NCBI GenBank assembly: GCA_016712865.1
Contig: JADJQH010000003.1
Span: 122,932-186,931, forward strand
Direction: 5' to 3'
Source of the DNA: Dokdonella sp.
GTDB lineage: Bacteria; Pseudomonadota; Gammaproteobacteria; Xanthomonadales; Rhodanobacteraceae
Length of the DNA stretch: 64,000 nucleotides
Shown here: positions 44,948 to 55,500 of the stretch, in pieces
Position numbering within the stretch: the stretch's first letter is position 1
Layout of the letters: the number at the start of each line of letters is the position of its first letter
Translations under genes and position numbers: made by a program
Notes under the pieces: model-generated
What the model was told of the DNA's origin: nothing
The model's database searches: none
What the model saw: only the letters and a program-made list of their open reading frames with translations

Positions 44948-46841
44948 ATGACAACGCGTTCATTGTGCAAATTGTTAATCGCCGCCTTGCTCGGCCTGCT
45001 CGCCCAGATCAGCGCACCGGCCATGGCGCAGCGCACGGTCAAACCGGTTTTGCACGGCTCGCACTGGATGGCAATCACCGGCAAGCCTTTGGCTGCAACC
45101 GCAGGCGCACTCACGTTCAACCGTGGCGGCAACGCGGTGGATGCGGCCTGCGCCATGCTGGCCGCGACGTCGACCATGTGGGACACGCTTGGCTGGGGCG
45201 GTGAAACACAGGCCCTGATCTACAACCCGCACACCGGCAAGGTGCAGGGCATCAATGCGCTGGGCGTCGCACCGAGCGGGGCCACCGTCGAATTCTTCCG
45301 CAAGCAGGGCATGGTCTATCCACCCGAGTACGGCCCGCTGGCCGCAGTGACGCCAGGAACGCCGGGCGGACTCATGGTGATGCTGTCGGAATACGGCACG
45401 CTCAGCCTCGCCGAAGTGCTGGCTCCCGCGATGGAAATGGCCAAAGGCTATCCGATCGAAGAATCGCAAGCCGACAACATGGAGTCGCGCCGCGAACTGT
45501 TGGCGAAGTGGCCGGGATCGCGCAAGGTGTTCCTGCCGCATCTGGATGAGAAGAACCCCGAGCAGCGCGCGGCACCGTTGGCCGGCGAAATTTTCCGCCA
45601 GCCGGACTTGCTTGCCACCCTGCAGAAGCTGGTGGATGCCGAGGCCGAAGCGCTGGCCGCAGGAAAGAATCGCAAGCAAGCGATACAGGCTGCCTACGAG
45701 CGTTTCTATCGTGGCGACATCGCCCGGCAGCTCGTCGCCGGCTCGAAGGCCCACGGTGGGCTGATGACGCTCAAGGACCTGGATCGCTGGCAGGTGCACA
45801 TCGAGGAACCGGTCAGCACCAATTACAAGGGCATCGACGTCTACAAACTCACCAGCTGGGTGCAGGGTCCGGTGATGTTGCAGGCACTGAACCTGCTGGA
45901 GCCGATGGATCTGAAATCCATGGGCTACAACTCCAGTCGCTACATCCACACCCTGTATCAGGTGATGAACCTGGCCTTCGCCGATCGCGATTTCTACTAC
46001 GGTGATCCCTATGTGCCGCCGGCGGAGCCAATCGCCGGGGTTCTTGTCGAAAAAATACGCCGACCAGCGTCGCGCCCTGATCAACCACGAACACAACGAC
46101 ACCGGCATCAAACCCGGCGACCCGTACCCGTTCCAGGGCGGCAAGAATCCCTACGTCAAGCTGCTGAAGAACTGGCAAGCCAATCCACCCAAGGCCAAGG
46201 CCGAGGGCGCCGAAGGATTCCAGCAAGCCAATTTGATGAGTGCCGACGAAGGCTTCCTTGCCGGCACCACCTCGATCCAGGCCGCCGATGCCGAAGGCTG
46301 GGTGGTTTCAGTGACGCCCAGCGGTGGCTGGATTCCGGCCTTCATTCCCGAAGGCACCGGCATTGGCCTCAGCCAGCGCATGCAGAGCTTCGTGCTGGAT
46401 GAAGCCATCAATCCGTTCAACGTGGTGCACCCCGGCCAACGCCCGCGCGCCACGCTCACGCCGAGCCTTGCCATGAAGGATGGCAAGCCCTTGATGGCTT
46501 TCTCCGTGCAGGGCGGCGACACCCAGGACCAGAACCTGTTGCAGTTCTTCCTCAACATGGTCGAGTTCAAGATGAACGTGCAGCAGGCGGTCGAGGCGCA
46601 CAATATCCTGAGCTACCAGATGCAAAGCTCCTTCGGTGCACACCAGTCGCAACCGGGCCGATTGGAACTCACCCGCCGCGTTTCCGAATGGGACCGCGCC
46701 GAACTCGAACGCATGGGATACAAGGTGGACGTGGTCGAGCGCACCTACAGCCCGGTCACCGCCATCTGGCTGGATCAGGAGAACGGCACGATCTGGGGCG
46801 GCGCCAGCGAGCAGGGTGATGACTACGGGATTGGCTGGTAG
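44948..46841 (+). pseudogene. gamma-glutamyltransferase family protein, single frame break
   Basis: The reading frame starts at ATG 44948 after GCGGGAG with a signal peptide (LLIAALLGLLAQISAPAMAQ). The first part has 'GGNAVDAACAMLAATSTMWD' and 'TPGTPGGLMVMLSEYGTLSL' as in gamma-glutamyltransferase. It shifts frame at the G-run 46037-46040: frame one reads IAGVLVEKI, the next frame continues naturally as GFLSKKYADQRRALINHEHN. Removing one G restores a protein of about 630 residues. The probable nucleophile is in 'GTTSIQAADAEGWVVSVTPS'; most relatives have TTH, here TTS. The intact second half argues for a sequencing error. It would cleave gamma-glutamyl bonds, such as in glutathione, in the periplasm. 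Confidence 0.85.
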
Positions 46842-46925
46842 GGTTTTCCTCAGGCGAACCGGATCGAACAAACGTGCTCCGTCGCGGCGGCCATCGCCTG
46901 TGTAGAGCCAGTATAGGAGTCCGCC

Positions 46926-47720
46926 GTGCGCGTACGGTTTTTTCAGATTGACGCTTTCACAACCCACTTGTTCGCGGGAAATCCTGCCGCTGTGATGGTG
47001 CTGGAACACTACCCGGACGACGCCACGCTGCAAGCAGCCGCCGCCGAAAACAATCTGGCCGAAACCGCATTTCTGGTAGCCGAGGGCAATGACTATCGAC
47101 TGCGCTGGTTCACGCCCACTGTGGAAGTTCCGCTTTGTGGACACGCCACCCTGGCGAGTGCGGCGGTGGTCATGGAAAGGCTGCAACCAGATCGCAACGC
47201 AGTGATTTTCCAGAGCGCAAGCGGCCCTCTCGCCGTGAGCCGGACACCGTCCGGTTATGTCATGGACTTTCCGGCTCGGCCTTCCACTGCGGTGGCAGCG
47301 CCCGCCACTCTCGCGGATGCACTGGGCGTGGGTCCCCTTGAGGTGCTCGACGATACCTTCAATTACATCGCCCTGCTGGAAAGTGCCGAGGTGGTGCGCA
47401 ACCTGACTCCCGACATCGAGGCAATTGCGCACCTGGATCGCAGCGGATTGATCGCCACCGCCGCAGGCGACGGTCGCTTCGATTTCGTCAGCCGCTACTT
47501 TGCCCCAGCCAAGGGCATCCCGGAGGATCCCGTGACCGGTGGCGCTCACTGTGCGCTGGTGCCCTACTGGGCAAAGCTCCTCGGCAAAACCGACTTTCGC
47601 GCATTCCAGGCTTCGCGTCGCGGCGGCGAGATCATCTGTCGGCAGCGTGGCAATCGTGTGGAACTGGAAGGCAGTTGCGTCTTCTACCTCGAAGGCGAAG
47701 CGGAAATCCCCGCTTGCTGA
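46926..47720 (+). CDS. PhzF-family isomerase-like protein
   Basis: A 264-residue protein with the PhzF/DapF-like double hot-dog fold signature: 'FFQIDAFTTHLFAGNPAAVM', 'NLAETAFLV', 'LRWFTPTVEVPLCGHATLAS' and 'EDPVTGGAHCALVPYW'. GTG at 46926 is used, with AGGAGTCCGCC before it. PhzF acts in phenazine synthesis, but most family members are of unknown function and no phenazine genes are present, so it is not called phzF. The gene is 85 bp after the gamma-glutamyltransferase. Confidence 0.9.
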   Translation: MRVRFFQIDAFTTHLFAGNPAAVMVLEHYPDDATLQAAAAENNLAETAFLVAEGNDYRLRWFTPTVEVPLCGHATLASAAVVMERLQPDRNAVIFQSASGPLAVSRTPSGYVMDFPARPSTAVAAPATLADALGVGPLEVLDDTFNYIALLESAEVVRNLTPDIEAIAHLDRSGLIATAAGDGRFDFVSRYFAPAKGIPEDPVTGGAHCALVPYWAKLLGKTDFRAFQASRRGGEIICRQRGNRVELEGSCVFYLEGEAEIPAC

Positions 47721-48103
47721 CCGGATCCTGCCACTGCGGTGCCGTTCGATTTCGTGTGGACTCGGTCATCACGGAACTCACGACCTGCGATTGTTCCCTT
47801 TGCGTGAAGCGCAACGCCGTGATGGCAAAGGTTCCCGAGCAGGCGCTCAGCGTGCTCGAAGGCAGCGAACTATTGACGCGCTATGAGTGGAACACACGCA
47901 GGGCGAAACACTATTTCTGCAGCCGCTGCGGGATCTACCTGTTCCACCGCAAGCGTGCGGCGCCCGACCATTTCGGCGTCAACGCGTTTTGCCTGGATGA
48001 TTTCAACCCGACAAGCGTTCCCCTGCGTGCAACCGAGGGTGCCAACATGTCGATCGAAGATCCGCTTGCCAACCCGGCCTGGCCAGGGCCGCGAGATCTG
48101 TAG
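47714..48103 (+). CDS. GFA-family zinc protein
   Basis: A 129-residue protein of the GFA (glutathione-dependent formaldehyde-activating-like) family. The zinc residues are visible: 'TGSCHCGAVRF', 'TCDCSLCVKRNAV' and 'YFCSRCGIYLFHRK'. The start is probably TTG at 47714, overlapping the PhzF stop, which suggests coupling; longer frames upstream are not conserved. GFA proteins bind S-hydroxymethylglutathione in some members; most are uncharacterised. It lies next to a fragment of a secreted protein on the other strand. Confidence 0.83.
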   Translation: MLTGSCHCGAVRFRVDSVITELTTCDCSLCVKRNAVMAKVPEQALSVLEGSELLTRYEWNTRRAKHYFCSRCGIYLFHRKRAAPDHFGVNAFCLDDFNPTSVPLRATEGANMSIEDPLANPAWPGPRDL

Positions 48104-48162
48104 GCGGATGACTTGCGATCCGCACACCTCAGTCGGCACGACCGCGCATCCAGCGCGTTCCA

Positions 48163-48525
48163 TTCGAATCCGTTTTCAAGGATCAGGTCTGAACCTTCCG
48201 CAGCAGTAATCGCATACAGCCTGGTGCCGCTGCGGTCATACCCATCATTGGCATGACTGAAGATGACATAGAGCAGATTGGCCCGAGTGCTGCCAGGACT
48301 ACCCTCGGCATGGAACCGCAACCGGACGAGGCATTGCTCACTGGGCGCCAGGACCAGGCCCGCGGCACAGGTGTTGCCGACGATCTCGAAACCGTTGCTG
48401 AGCGCAGGCACGCTACTCACGGTGAATGGCACATTGCCGCTGTTGCGAACGATGAAATCATGCGCAGGCGAGTATTCGTTTGGCGCGGTGCTGCCGAACT
48501 GGACAGAACGTCGTTCGACTGACAT
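48163..48525 (-). pseudogene. fragment of a secreted choice-of-anchor-D type protein
   Basis: A minus-strand segment reads 'RRSVQFGSTAPNEYSPAHDF', 'IVRNSGNVPFTVSSVPALSN' and 'LVLAPSEQCLVRLRF', the pattern of an Ig-like centrosomal/choice-of-anchor D domain. It ends SDLILENGFE, a variant of the IFxxGF(E/D) tail, then runs on without a stop into sequence overlapping the GFA gene. There is no signal peptide or start region, so only the C-terminal part of a former gene remains. Confidence 0.6.
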
Positions 48526-48761
48526 CCCAGACACGCATGCTCGACACGCTTCGAGGTTACGGCCTGCGCAGGAGCGACCTCGCTTGGCGGGTGAATCTGG
48601 CATCCGGTGCATGTTCACTGGTAGGCCAGGGCACCTTGGCCATCCTCGGCGAAGGCACGCTTTTCGGACAGATGCTTCCGTGAGGCGAGGCTTGAATTCA
48701 ATGCAACGCTGAACAAGTCGCACAACTGTCATCGCCTTCGCACGATGGGCGCTCGCGAAGG

Positions 48762-51250
48762 CTACGGGTCGAAACCATCCACGAAAATCGGCAGCTCGAC
48801 GGCTTCCACCGCGCCGATATCGCAGGCGGGGTTGGCCTCGCTGCGGCGCGCGGCGCCGGTGGCATCAAGCTGCACGGCAAAACCGCCCACGTCATCGCAG
48901 GCGGACACGGGGATGGCATCCACGGCGGGACTGTTCGAGCCGGGTGAGTGGAAGGGCATGCCGGCTGAAACCTGCCGCGGGCCGAGCTCAGGATCGACGT
49001 TGAGCAGATTGGTGCTGGTATCGCCGGAGATGGCGCAACTGTCGCCCGGGGATTCGATCAGGTTGTGGCCGAGGCTGACCAGGCTGGAGTTGAACTCGGA
49101 GGTTTCGCAGTCGGAGGGTTCGATACCGGCCAGGTTTCCCGCAATCAGCAGGTTGCGAACAAAGTTGTCCTGGCCACCCGCAGTCAAACCGCCCGCGTAC
49201 TGCGTGAAACCAGGCGGATTGAGCGGCCCGGAGCTGTTGCCGACGATGCTGACAAAGCTTGCCGAGAAAATGCCGTACAGCATGGCGCCGCCGCCATAAA
49301 GCTGGCTCTGATTGTCGGCGATGGTGCCATTGACCATGCTGAATCCGTCGCTGGCTTCGTCGAACGTGGATGGCCCAGTGGCGAAGACGCCCCCGGCAAA
49401 TACGTTGTATCCGCCGGGGTAGACCACGGTGTTGTCGATGACGGCAAAGCGTTCGAATCGGCTTTCCGCAGCATACGGCAGATTGCTGTTGCTGAAGTTC
49501 CGTGAACGGGTATCCACGAAGACGCCTCCGGCGTAGGCGTTGTCTCCCGGCGGCTCGGCTGCAACGACGTTGTCCTTGATGACCACGTTGTAGAACAGCG
49601 TACTGCCGCCGGTGATCTTGATGCCGCCGCCATCAAGGTGGCCATTGGGATCGACTTCAAACGGATCAACGACAAGCGCACCGCCACTCAAGGTGGCATT
49701 GAACAAGGCAAAGGCCAGCGGATAGTGAACGAAGTCAAACCCCGGCCCGGTACCTTCGCGGCCGCGCACTTCCAGCACCCGATCAGCCACCGTGCTGACG
49801 ATTCTCGTGGCGTCGGCATCACCCGCACCCATCAAGGTCAACTGCAAGGGATTGTCGTGTTCTTCCCGTCGGACATCGATATCGCCACCATCCGGATCGT
49901 TGTTGGGGTTCAGATTGCGATTCAAGAAATAGGTGCCGGACGGCAGATTGACGAACCAGCGCCCGCCGCTGGCGCTGGCTTCCATGGTCAGCGCACGCAG
50001 GGTGCAGGTGTTGCCCTGTGCCTGGCACACGCCATCGCCAGGATTGAGGTCAGGAAAATCGTTGAAGGAATTGACCGTGACATCGATTTTCTGTTCATAC
50101 GCGCCGATATCGCATGAGGTGCTGCGCGACACGCCACGCGCATCACTGGAAAGGCAAGCCAACAGCGCATTGGAATTGCTCGGGTTGCCCGCGTTGAGCG
50201 CGGCGCTGCCGGCCAGCAAGGCATGGGTGGGTCGTCCCGAACCGAAGTCGAACAGTGGAGACAGGCGTGCGTCGCTGCTGGCCGGGTTACCCGAAGTTGA
50301 GGCGAATGTGCAATTGACCACCGCGCCGATCATGGTGAAAGCGCGAGAGCCCAGTTGGTTGTTGCCGGTGCTTCCGGAACAGTAGAGATCGGATGGATCC
50401 CCGTTGCCGTTGGCATTGCCGACCAGCACGCTGTTGGCGAAATTGACGCCCGTGGTATTGCCCGACAGACCGTACTGGACACCGCCCACGCCGACCGACT
50501 TGTTGTTTGTGACCGTGGAATTGCGCAGGCGAAACCACCCTTGCGCGTAGAGGCCGCCCGCCGTGACATTGGCAATGTTGCCGCTGATCGTGAGGTTGTT
50601 GAGCACGGCCTCGATGCCACTGGGCTGGGTCAAGGCAATGCCGCCGCCGAAATTCGCCGAGTTGTCGAAGATGCTGACCTTGTCCAGGGTCAGTACGCCG
50701 GTTCCGGTCGCATATACCGCGCCGCCCAGGTCGGCCGTGCCATCGCGCAGCACGCTGCGGTTGATGGTGAGCGTGGCACCGGCGTTCTTGCGCACCACGC
50801 CGCCATCGTTGGCAGTGCCGCCTACACACTCCCGCCGATCACGGTGACATCGTTCAAGGTCAGCGACCCGCCTGGGCGCACGTCAAACGTGCGGTCGAAG
50901 TCATGGCCAACGATGATGGTCTGCTCGGGATTGGTTCCCTGGATGATGATCGCGCTGGTGATGTCCAGATCGCCCGTGAAATTGTCGTCCTCATCGGCAG
51001 TTGCGGCTTGGCCCGCCGAGAAGACCGGGTTGCCGTCGTTCTGCTGCAACACCAGGGTGTCGGTACCCGCGCCGGCCGTGCAGTTCATGTACGCCGTGTT
51101 GGTGTTGGCGGCCCGAATCGCATCCCGAAGCTTGCAACCGCCGACTCCATCGGCAAGAACGTTGATGGTTGCGGCGACTGCCACGTGCGTAGCCACCACG
51201 GCAACCAGGCTAGCCAAGGCAACCAGCGTGGAAGATCGTTTCGTTTTCAT
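48762..51250 (-). pseudogene. large secreted parallel beta-helix protein, one frame break
   Basis: The N-terminal part (50822-51250) has the signal peptide 'VALASLVAVVATHVAVAA' and 'DITSAIIIQGTNPEQTIIVG', stopping just after VIGGSV. The next frame continues VGGTANDGGVVRKNAGATLT, so one two-base unit appears extra in the ACACAC run near 50823-50828. The remaining 680 residues are a right-handed parallel beta-helix ('GGAVYATGTGVLTLDKVSIF', 'VFAGGVFATGPSTFDEASDG') with Cys pairs in ACDIGAVEA and SCDIGAYEQ. The last residues are ELPIFVDGFDP. It would be an exported adhesin-like or matrix protein. The break may be a sequencing error. Confidence 0.83.
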
Positions 51251-51334
51251 GGTCTGCTTTCCGTCCCGAAGGCATCGAGGTGCGTCGTGATGCCTTGTTC
51301 AATGCGGGGAGATGCCCAAAACCAACAGGGTGCA

Positions 51335-51442
51335 AGCCGAGCAAGCTCCGCTCTACATCAAACACCATTCCCCGTAGAGCGGAGCTTGCTCCCCTTCGAC
51401 AAGCAAAAGCCAAGGCAAGAGCCGAGCAAGCTCGGCTCTACA
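51335..51442. repeat. GTAG-headed REP cluster
   Basis: Three units: AGCCGAGCAAGCTCCGCTCT inverted (about 51335), GTAGAGCGGAGCTTGCTCCC forward (about 51375) and AGCCGAGCAAGCTCGGCTCT inverted (about 51421). They lie between two secreted beta-helix genes. Confidence 0.88.
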
Positions 51443-51467
51443 AAGGGCATCCAGCGATTCTGCCGGC

Positions 51468-52547
51468 CTATTCCTGCAAGTCGAAGTCGTTGGCAAAGAT
51501 GCGGTCGATGTTTTCGTAAGCGCCGATATCCACGCGGCCTTCGTTGATGCGTGCCTCCCCGGCCAGGTCGAGAGTGGACAAGACGAAATCTTCGGTACCG
51601 GCATTGCGCAAGGGCGAGTCCAGAGTGGGCCGCAAATCGTCGTTGAGCAGGTCGACGAATCCGGGATTGGCGTAGGCAATGTTGCCCACCAGTTGGGATG
51701 GAGCCGAACCGGAAAGGGTCACGTAGTTGTTGTAGTAAAGATCGATGCCACCGCCCCCGTCGACCAGGGAAATATCGCTGGCCACGTTTGCGGCAAATAC
51801 ATTGTTGTAAAACAAGGCCCGCGCCGAGCCGCCGAATCGACCACCGCCATTGGTACAGGAGGCACCGCTGGTGCATGCGTTGCCAACGACCGTATTGCTG
51901 CCGATGAAGATACGCGTGTTGGCCGTATCGGTGGCATTGGCGGTGAAGGAGAACGCGCAGTTCGCCATTGAACAGCGGTTGAGCAGGAACATGTTGTTGC
52001 GGACGTTGGCTATGCCTTCGGTGTACAGGCTCATTCCGCCACCGAACGTGGTGCTGGTATTGCGCTCCATGATGACCCGCGTCACCACGATGTTGCCGAG
52101 AAAACCCGCGCCTCCGCCAATGAAGAGGCCCGCGCCTTGTTGCGCGGTGAAGCCATTGCTGATGGTCAGATTGGAAATGGACAGAACACCGGAGGTGCCG
52201 GATGCGCCGGTCAACTTGAGAACCTGTCGCGCATCGGATCCGCTCAACGTGGTCGCGCTGGGATTGCTGACCTGACGAACGCACAGCTGATCCGGCGGAA
52301 TCGAATACCAACCTCCGGACACCGACAAGGATGAGTCCTCGCTGGTCGAATAGGCAAATGCCACGGCACTGCTGCCGGTATAGGTGCCGGCCTCGATCTG
52401 GATCGTGTCGGCCTCGCCATTGCTTCCGGCCATCATCAAGGCCTGTTGCAAGGTGGCGTTGGTGCTGACGCAGAATTCGGCCGCAGTTGCGGGGCTGACG
52501 ACGACAAGCGCGATTGTCAGCAGAATGGGTTTTCCATAAGTGGTCAC
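51468..52547 (-). CDS. secreted beta-helix protein, paralogue 1 of 3
   Basis: A 359-residue exported protein. GTG at 52547 follows GGGAGAACCATC and gives the signal peptide 'ILLTIALVVVSPATAAE'. It is homologous along its length to 55501-56568 and 57127-58236: FCV(S/N) near the mature start, an acidic 'NGE(A/S)D' segment, a beta-helix with 'GAGLFIGGGAGFLGNIVVTR', and 'LRNAG...VDIGAYE' near the end. The C-terminus is RIFANDFDLQE. No catalytic site is seen. It may be a surface or matrix protein. Confidence 0.85.
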   Translation of the reverse strand: MTTYGKPILLTIALVVVSPATAAEFCVSTNATLQQALMMAGSNGEADTIQIEAGTYTGSSAVAFAYSTSEDSSLSVSGGWYSIPPDQLCVRQVSNPSATTLSGSDARQVLKLTGASGTSGVLSISNLTISNGFTAQQGAGLFIGGGAGFLGNIVVTRVIMERNTSTTFGGGMSLYTEGIANVRNNMFLLNRCSMANCAFSFTANATDTANTRIFIGSNTVVGNACTSGASCTNGGGRFGGSARALFYNNVFAANVASDISLVDGGGGIDLYYNNYVTLSGSAPSQLVGNIAYANPGFVDLLNDDLRPTLDSPLRNAGTEDFVLSTLDLAGEARINEGRVDIGAYENIDRIFANDFDLQE

Positions 52548-52603
52548 GATGGTTCTCCCGTTGCGTTGCGACAAAAAGAATCTGCGCGACTACCGCGCAT
52601 GCT

Positions 52604-52745
52604 GCCGAGCAAGCTCGGCTCTACAACAACCACGAGCCCCATGGAGCGAAACCTGCTCCGCTCTCGACACCACCGCGCATGCAGCCGAGCAAGCTCGGCT
52701 CTATGCCAAGCTCGAATCCCGTAGAGCGGAGCTTGATCCGCTCGC
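52604..52745. repeat. GTAG-headed REP cluster
   Basis: Two inverted AGCCGAGCAAGCTCGGCTCT-type units (about 52604 and 52683) surround a decayed forward unit (GGAGCGAAACCTGCTCCGCT), and GTAGAGCGGAGCTTGATCCG follows at about 52731. They fill the gap between two secreted-protein genes. Confidence 0.85.
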
Positions 52746-52764
52746 AAGCCTGCGGACTTGAGGC

Positions 52765-55278
52765 TCATGGCTCGAAATCGTCCGCGAATATTTCATCGCC
52801 GATACCTGATGCGTATTCGTCCTGCACCATCAGCCCCTGGGTACCGCCGCTGCCAGTGGTGAAGCTGGTCACCACACTGCCGTCGTCCAGGCGTGCGCGC
52901 ACCACGCGACCGCTGGTGATTCCACCCGTCCAGAAGGTTTCACCATCCGGGTCGATGCTCATGGCGTAGAGCCCGTTGCTGTCGTTTTCGCCGAGGCTGA
53001 TGCGGGAATATTCCTGCACCAAAACACCATTTGGATCGAACCGGTAAATGCTGTCGCGGCAGGCCACCATCAGCTCGCCGTTGGGCAACTGGCGCAACGC
53101 GAAGCACGGCGAAGGCAAGGCAGTCGCCAGTGGAGTCATCGGCTGCTCAAGGCAGACATCGAAGCGACGCACCTCGGTGTCTTCCGAGTTGTAGTAGATC
53201 GTGCACTGGTCGGCATCCAGCTCGATATCGTCGGTACCCGACAAACCCACCGGCACGGCAAGGCTTCGCAACACGCGCCCGTCGGGCGCCACGTAACGCA
53301 ACAAGGCTGACTCGGCTTCAGGTGGAACTTCTTCGCCAACCCAGACGTTGCCGAGCGCATCGAAGGCGCAGCTTTCCTCGCTTCCCATGAACCCGCCGAA
53401 GGTTTCGTCAAGCACGGTGCCAGTCGCGGACATCAACACGGGGCCGGGGCCGTAGTTGAACCGCCCGGTCAGCACCTCACCTGAGGATGTGCGACACATG
53501 GGGACGCCGATGGGGCTTAAGGTATTGGGCAGCTTGTTGTCCCAACCATCGACGAATTCGCCGTCGGTGGTGTAGCGACTGATCTTGCTGACCTGCCCGG
53601 TTGGCGTCGGCTGGTTGGTGGTCTTGCCGATCAGCAGGTAACGCCGGCCTGGCGGACCATCGTCATCGACGATGCGCCCCTCCGCGCTGAACGTGAATCG
53701 GCGATTGTTGCCGAAGCTGGCATTCTGCAGGGTGCTGCTTGTTGAGGAATCGTCGGTAACAATCGAGAACGCTTCGTCGGCTTCGACCGAGCTGTCGCCA
53801 TTGATGGTGATCGGGATTTGCTTGCTGGTCTCGCCGGGATTGAAGGTCACCGTGCCGAGGGCATTGTCGAAGTCCGCCGCGTTGCCGCCGGCGGCGATGG
53901 TGACCGCCGTGCCCGGGCTGGTGGTGTAGCCAAAACTCACGGTTTGGCTGGTGGGTGCCGACAGGCTGACCGCCACCTGCATCTGCTGCGTGCCGCTGTT
54001 GCCTTCGCTGACCTGGGTGCGGGCCAGGGTGAGCGTCGGCACCACGCGAAGGTCGGTCTGGGTGGGCGTCGGACGCAGCGCAAGGCTGAGTGGATAGTCG
54101 CTGAGCACGCGCTCATGCACAGGTGTCGTCGGAGAAATCCGGCTGGCATGGGTGGCAATCGTGATGCTGCTGTCGATGCCCGGTGCGTAGCCACCCTGAA
54201 AGCGCACGCGTGGCGAAACGCGTTGCCACTTGATCGATCCGCTCACGCTGATGCGATCGTGCTGGGTGGCTCCCGGCCCAGACAGGTCCAGCGCGATCTC
54301 GCCCTGGTTGAACTGCGCATCACCTTGCACGCTGAGCACGCCGAACGGATCGCCATTGGCGGCTTCCGGGTCAAGCAGGCCTGATGAACGGAAGGGTCCA
54401 ATCACGCTTCCGCTACCTTCGAAGAAACCGCCCGCGGGAATCACCAATTCCGAGATACCGCCATCGAAGGTGCCATCGCGAAGCCGGAGCGAGGTATTGA
54501 AGCTTGCCTGGAAGCCGGCGAGCGGATTGAGCACCTTGAAGGTCGCGTTGTGGATTTCGAACAGGCCGGTCGATGTGAATTTGCCGCCATTGGCACCGCT
54601 GCGCTGGATCTGCATCAAGCCAGGCCCCTGGTTGATCCATGTGCCTTCGTTGCGGATATCGCCACTGATGGTGTAGCCGAAGATGTAGTCACCGTTGACG
54701 GTGACCTGGCCTTCTGCGGAGTTCACGAGCTGTCCGCTCAAATCAAAGTCCAGTCGCGCTCCGCTGCCTCCATTCAACGTGGCGCTGCCGGCGTTGGTGA
54801 GGATGGCACGGCGAAACAGGTTTGCTCCGCCCAGCGAAACCGTCGAGCCGACAGGCAACTGCAATGACAAATAGGCCGGAGATGGCCCGCCCGGTGGCGG
54901 CAATGCACCGGACACCGTCGCATTGGTCATCGTGAAGCTGCCGGTGATGGTCAGTTGGCGCGTCGTGGTCCAGGTTTCGACCACGCCCAGTTCGGCACCG
55001 GGGGCAAGCTGCAGATTTGCAACCGTCGTGAGTTGACCGTCGAGCCAGGCGACGCCCGCCGGAATCACCGCGCTGTCGGCAGGTCCCGGCGTTCCCGCTG
55101 GCGAGCCGTTGCCGCCCGCGCAAGCGCTCCAGTTTGCGGGTTCATGCCAGGAAGCCGGCGCAGCGGCACTCCAGGTGCAGGTGGCCGCCATGGCGTTGCT
55201 TGCGCCGACACAGGCCACGAAACCGATCCAGAGCCGTGCTTTCTGGCGCCATGCGGGCGTAGCGGACGACACGGGCAT
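52765..55278 (-). CDS. secreted Calx-beta and beta-propeller protein
   Basis: An 837-residue exported protein. ATG at 55278 follows ACGGAGTTGCAACA; the TTG at 55311 is an alternative. The signal peptide is near 'LWIGFVACVGASNAMA'. The N-terminal half is beta-rich with a probable ATCTWS...WACGG region and repeated strands. Around 430-520 is a Calx-beta-like domain ('NSGTQQMQVAVSLSAPTSQT' with ITINGDSSVEADEAFSIV), then a NHL-like propeller ('TRYTTDGEF'-like blades, 'IYYNSEDTEVRRFDVCLE'). The C-terminus is DEIFADDFEP. It is the largest intact member of the tag-bearing island; its ligand is unknown. Confidence 0.84.
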   Translation of the reverse strand: MPVSSATPAWRQKARLWIGFVACVGASNAMAATCTWSAAAPASWHEPANWSACAGGNGSPAGTPGPADSAVIPAGVAWLDGQLTTVANLQLAPGAELGVVETWTTTRQLTITGSFTMTNATVSGALPPPGGPSPAYLSLQLPVGSTVSLGGANLFRRAILTNAGSATLNGGSGARLDFDLSGQLVNSAEGQVTVNGDYIFGYTISGDIRNEGTWINQGPGLMQIQRSGANGGKFTSTGLFEIHNATFKVLNPLAGFQASFNTSLRLRDGTFDGGISELVIPAGGFFEGSGSVIGPFRSSGLLDPEAANGDPFGVLSVQGDAQFNQGEIALDLSGPGATQHDRISVSGSIKWQRVSPRVRFQGGYAPGIDSSITIATHASRISPTTPVHERVLSDYPLSLALRPTPTQTDLRVVPTLTLARTQVSEGNSGTQQMQVAVSLSAPTSQTVSFGYTTSPGTAVTIAAGGNAADFDNALGTVTFNPGETSKQIPITINGDSSVEADEAFSIVTDDSSTSSTLQNASFGNNRRFTFSAEGRIVDDDGPPGRRYLLIGKTTNQPTPTGQVSKISRYTTDGEFVDGWDNKLPNTLSPIGVPMCRTSSGEVLTGRFNYGPGPVLMSATGTVLDETFGGFMGSEESCAFDALGNVWVGEEVPPEAESALLRYVAPDGRVLRSLAVPVGLSGTDDIELDADQCTIYYNSEDTEVRRFDVCLEQPMTPLATALPSPCFALRQLPNGELMVACRDSIYRFDPNGVLVQEYSRISLGENDSNGLYAMSIDPDGETFWTGGITSGRVVRARLDDGSVVTSFTTGSGGTQGLMVQDEYASGIGDEIFADDFEP

Positions 55279-55500
55279 TGTTGCAACTCCGTAGGGGCTC
55301 TCCCTACTCAATGCCCAACAGTTGCCATTTCCAACAATCAGGATGAGGCCGGAGTTTGCCCTCGATCCCTGGGGACACTCTGACCAACTTCAGGTTCGTC
55401 GTTCCCGCGAAGGCAGAGGTCATGTTGGTTTTTCCTGCCCTTCGGCATTGATAGGGCCATGGCGCCGGTCGTTGCGCGACGGATGACGAGGAGAACTCCC

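Noticed and set aside
46002-46841. separate gene for the second half of gamma-glutamyltransferase
   Set aside because: The first residues are non-conserved; the sequence joins perfectly to the upstream frame when one G is removed, so it is one gene.
46926-47720. phenazine biosynthesis gene phzF
   Set aside because: Only the broad PhzF-like fold is supported and no other phenazine genes are near, so the specific name was not given.
48480-48683. 67-residue plus-strand frame (RSDLAWRVNLASGACSLVGQ)
   Set aside because: It faintly resembles a repeat of DUF4394-type proteins, but it is short, isolated and lacks start signals, so it is at most a remnant.
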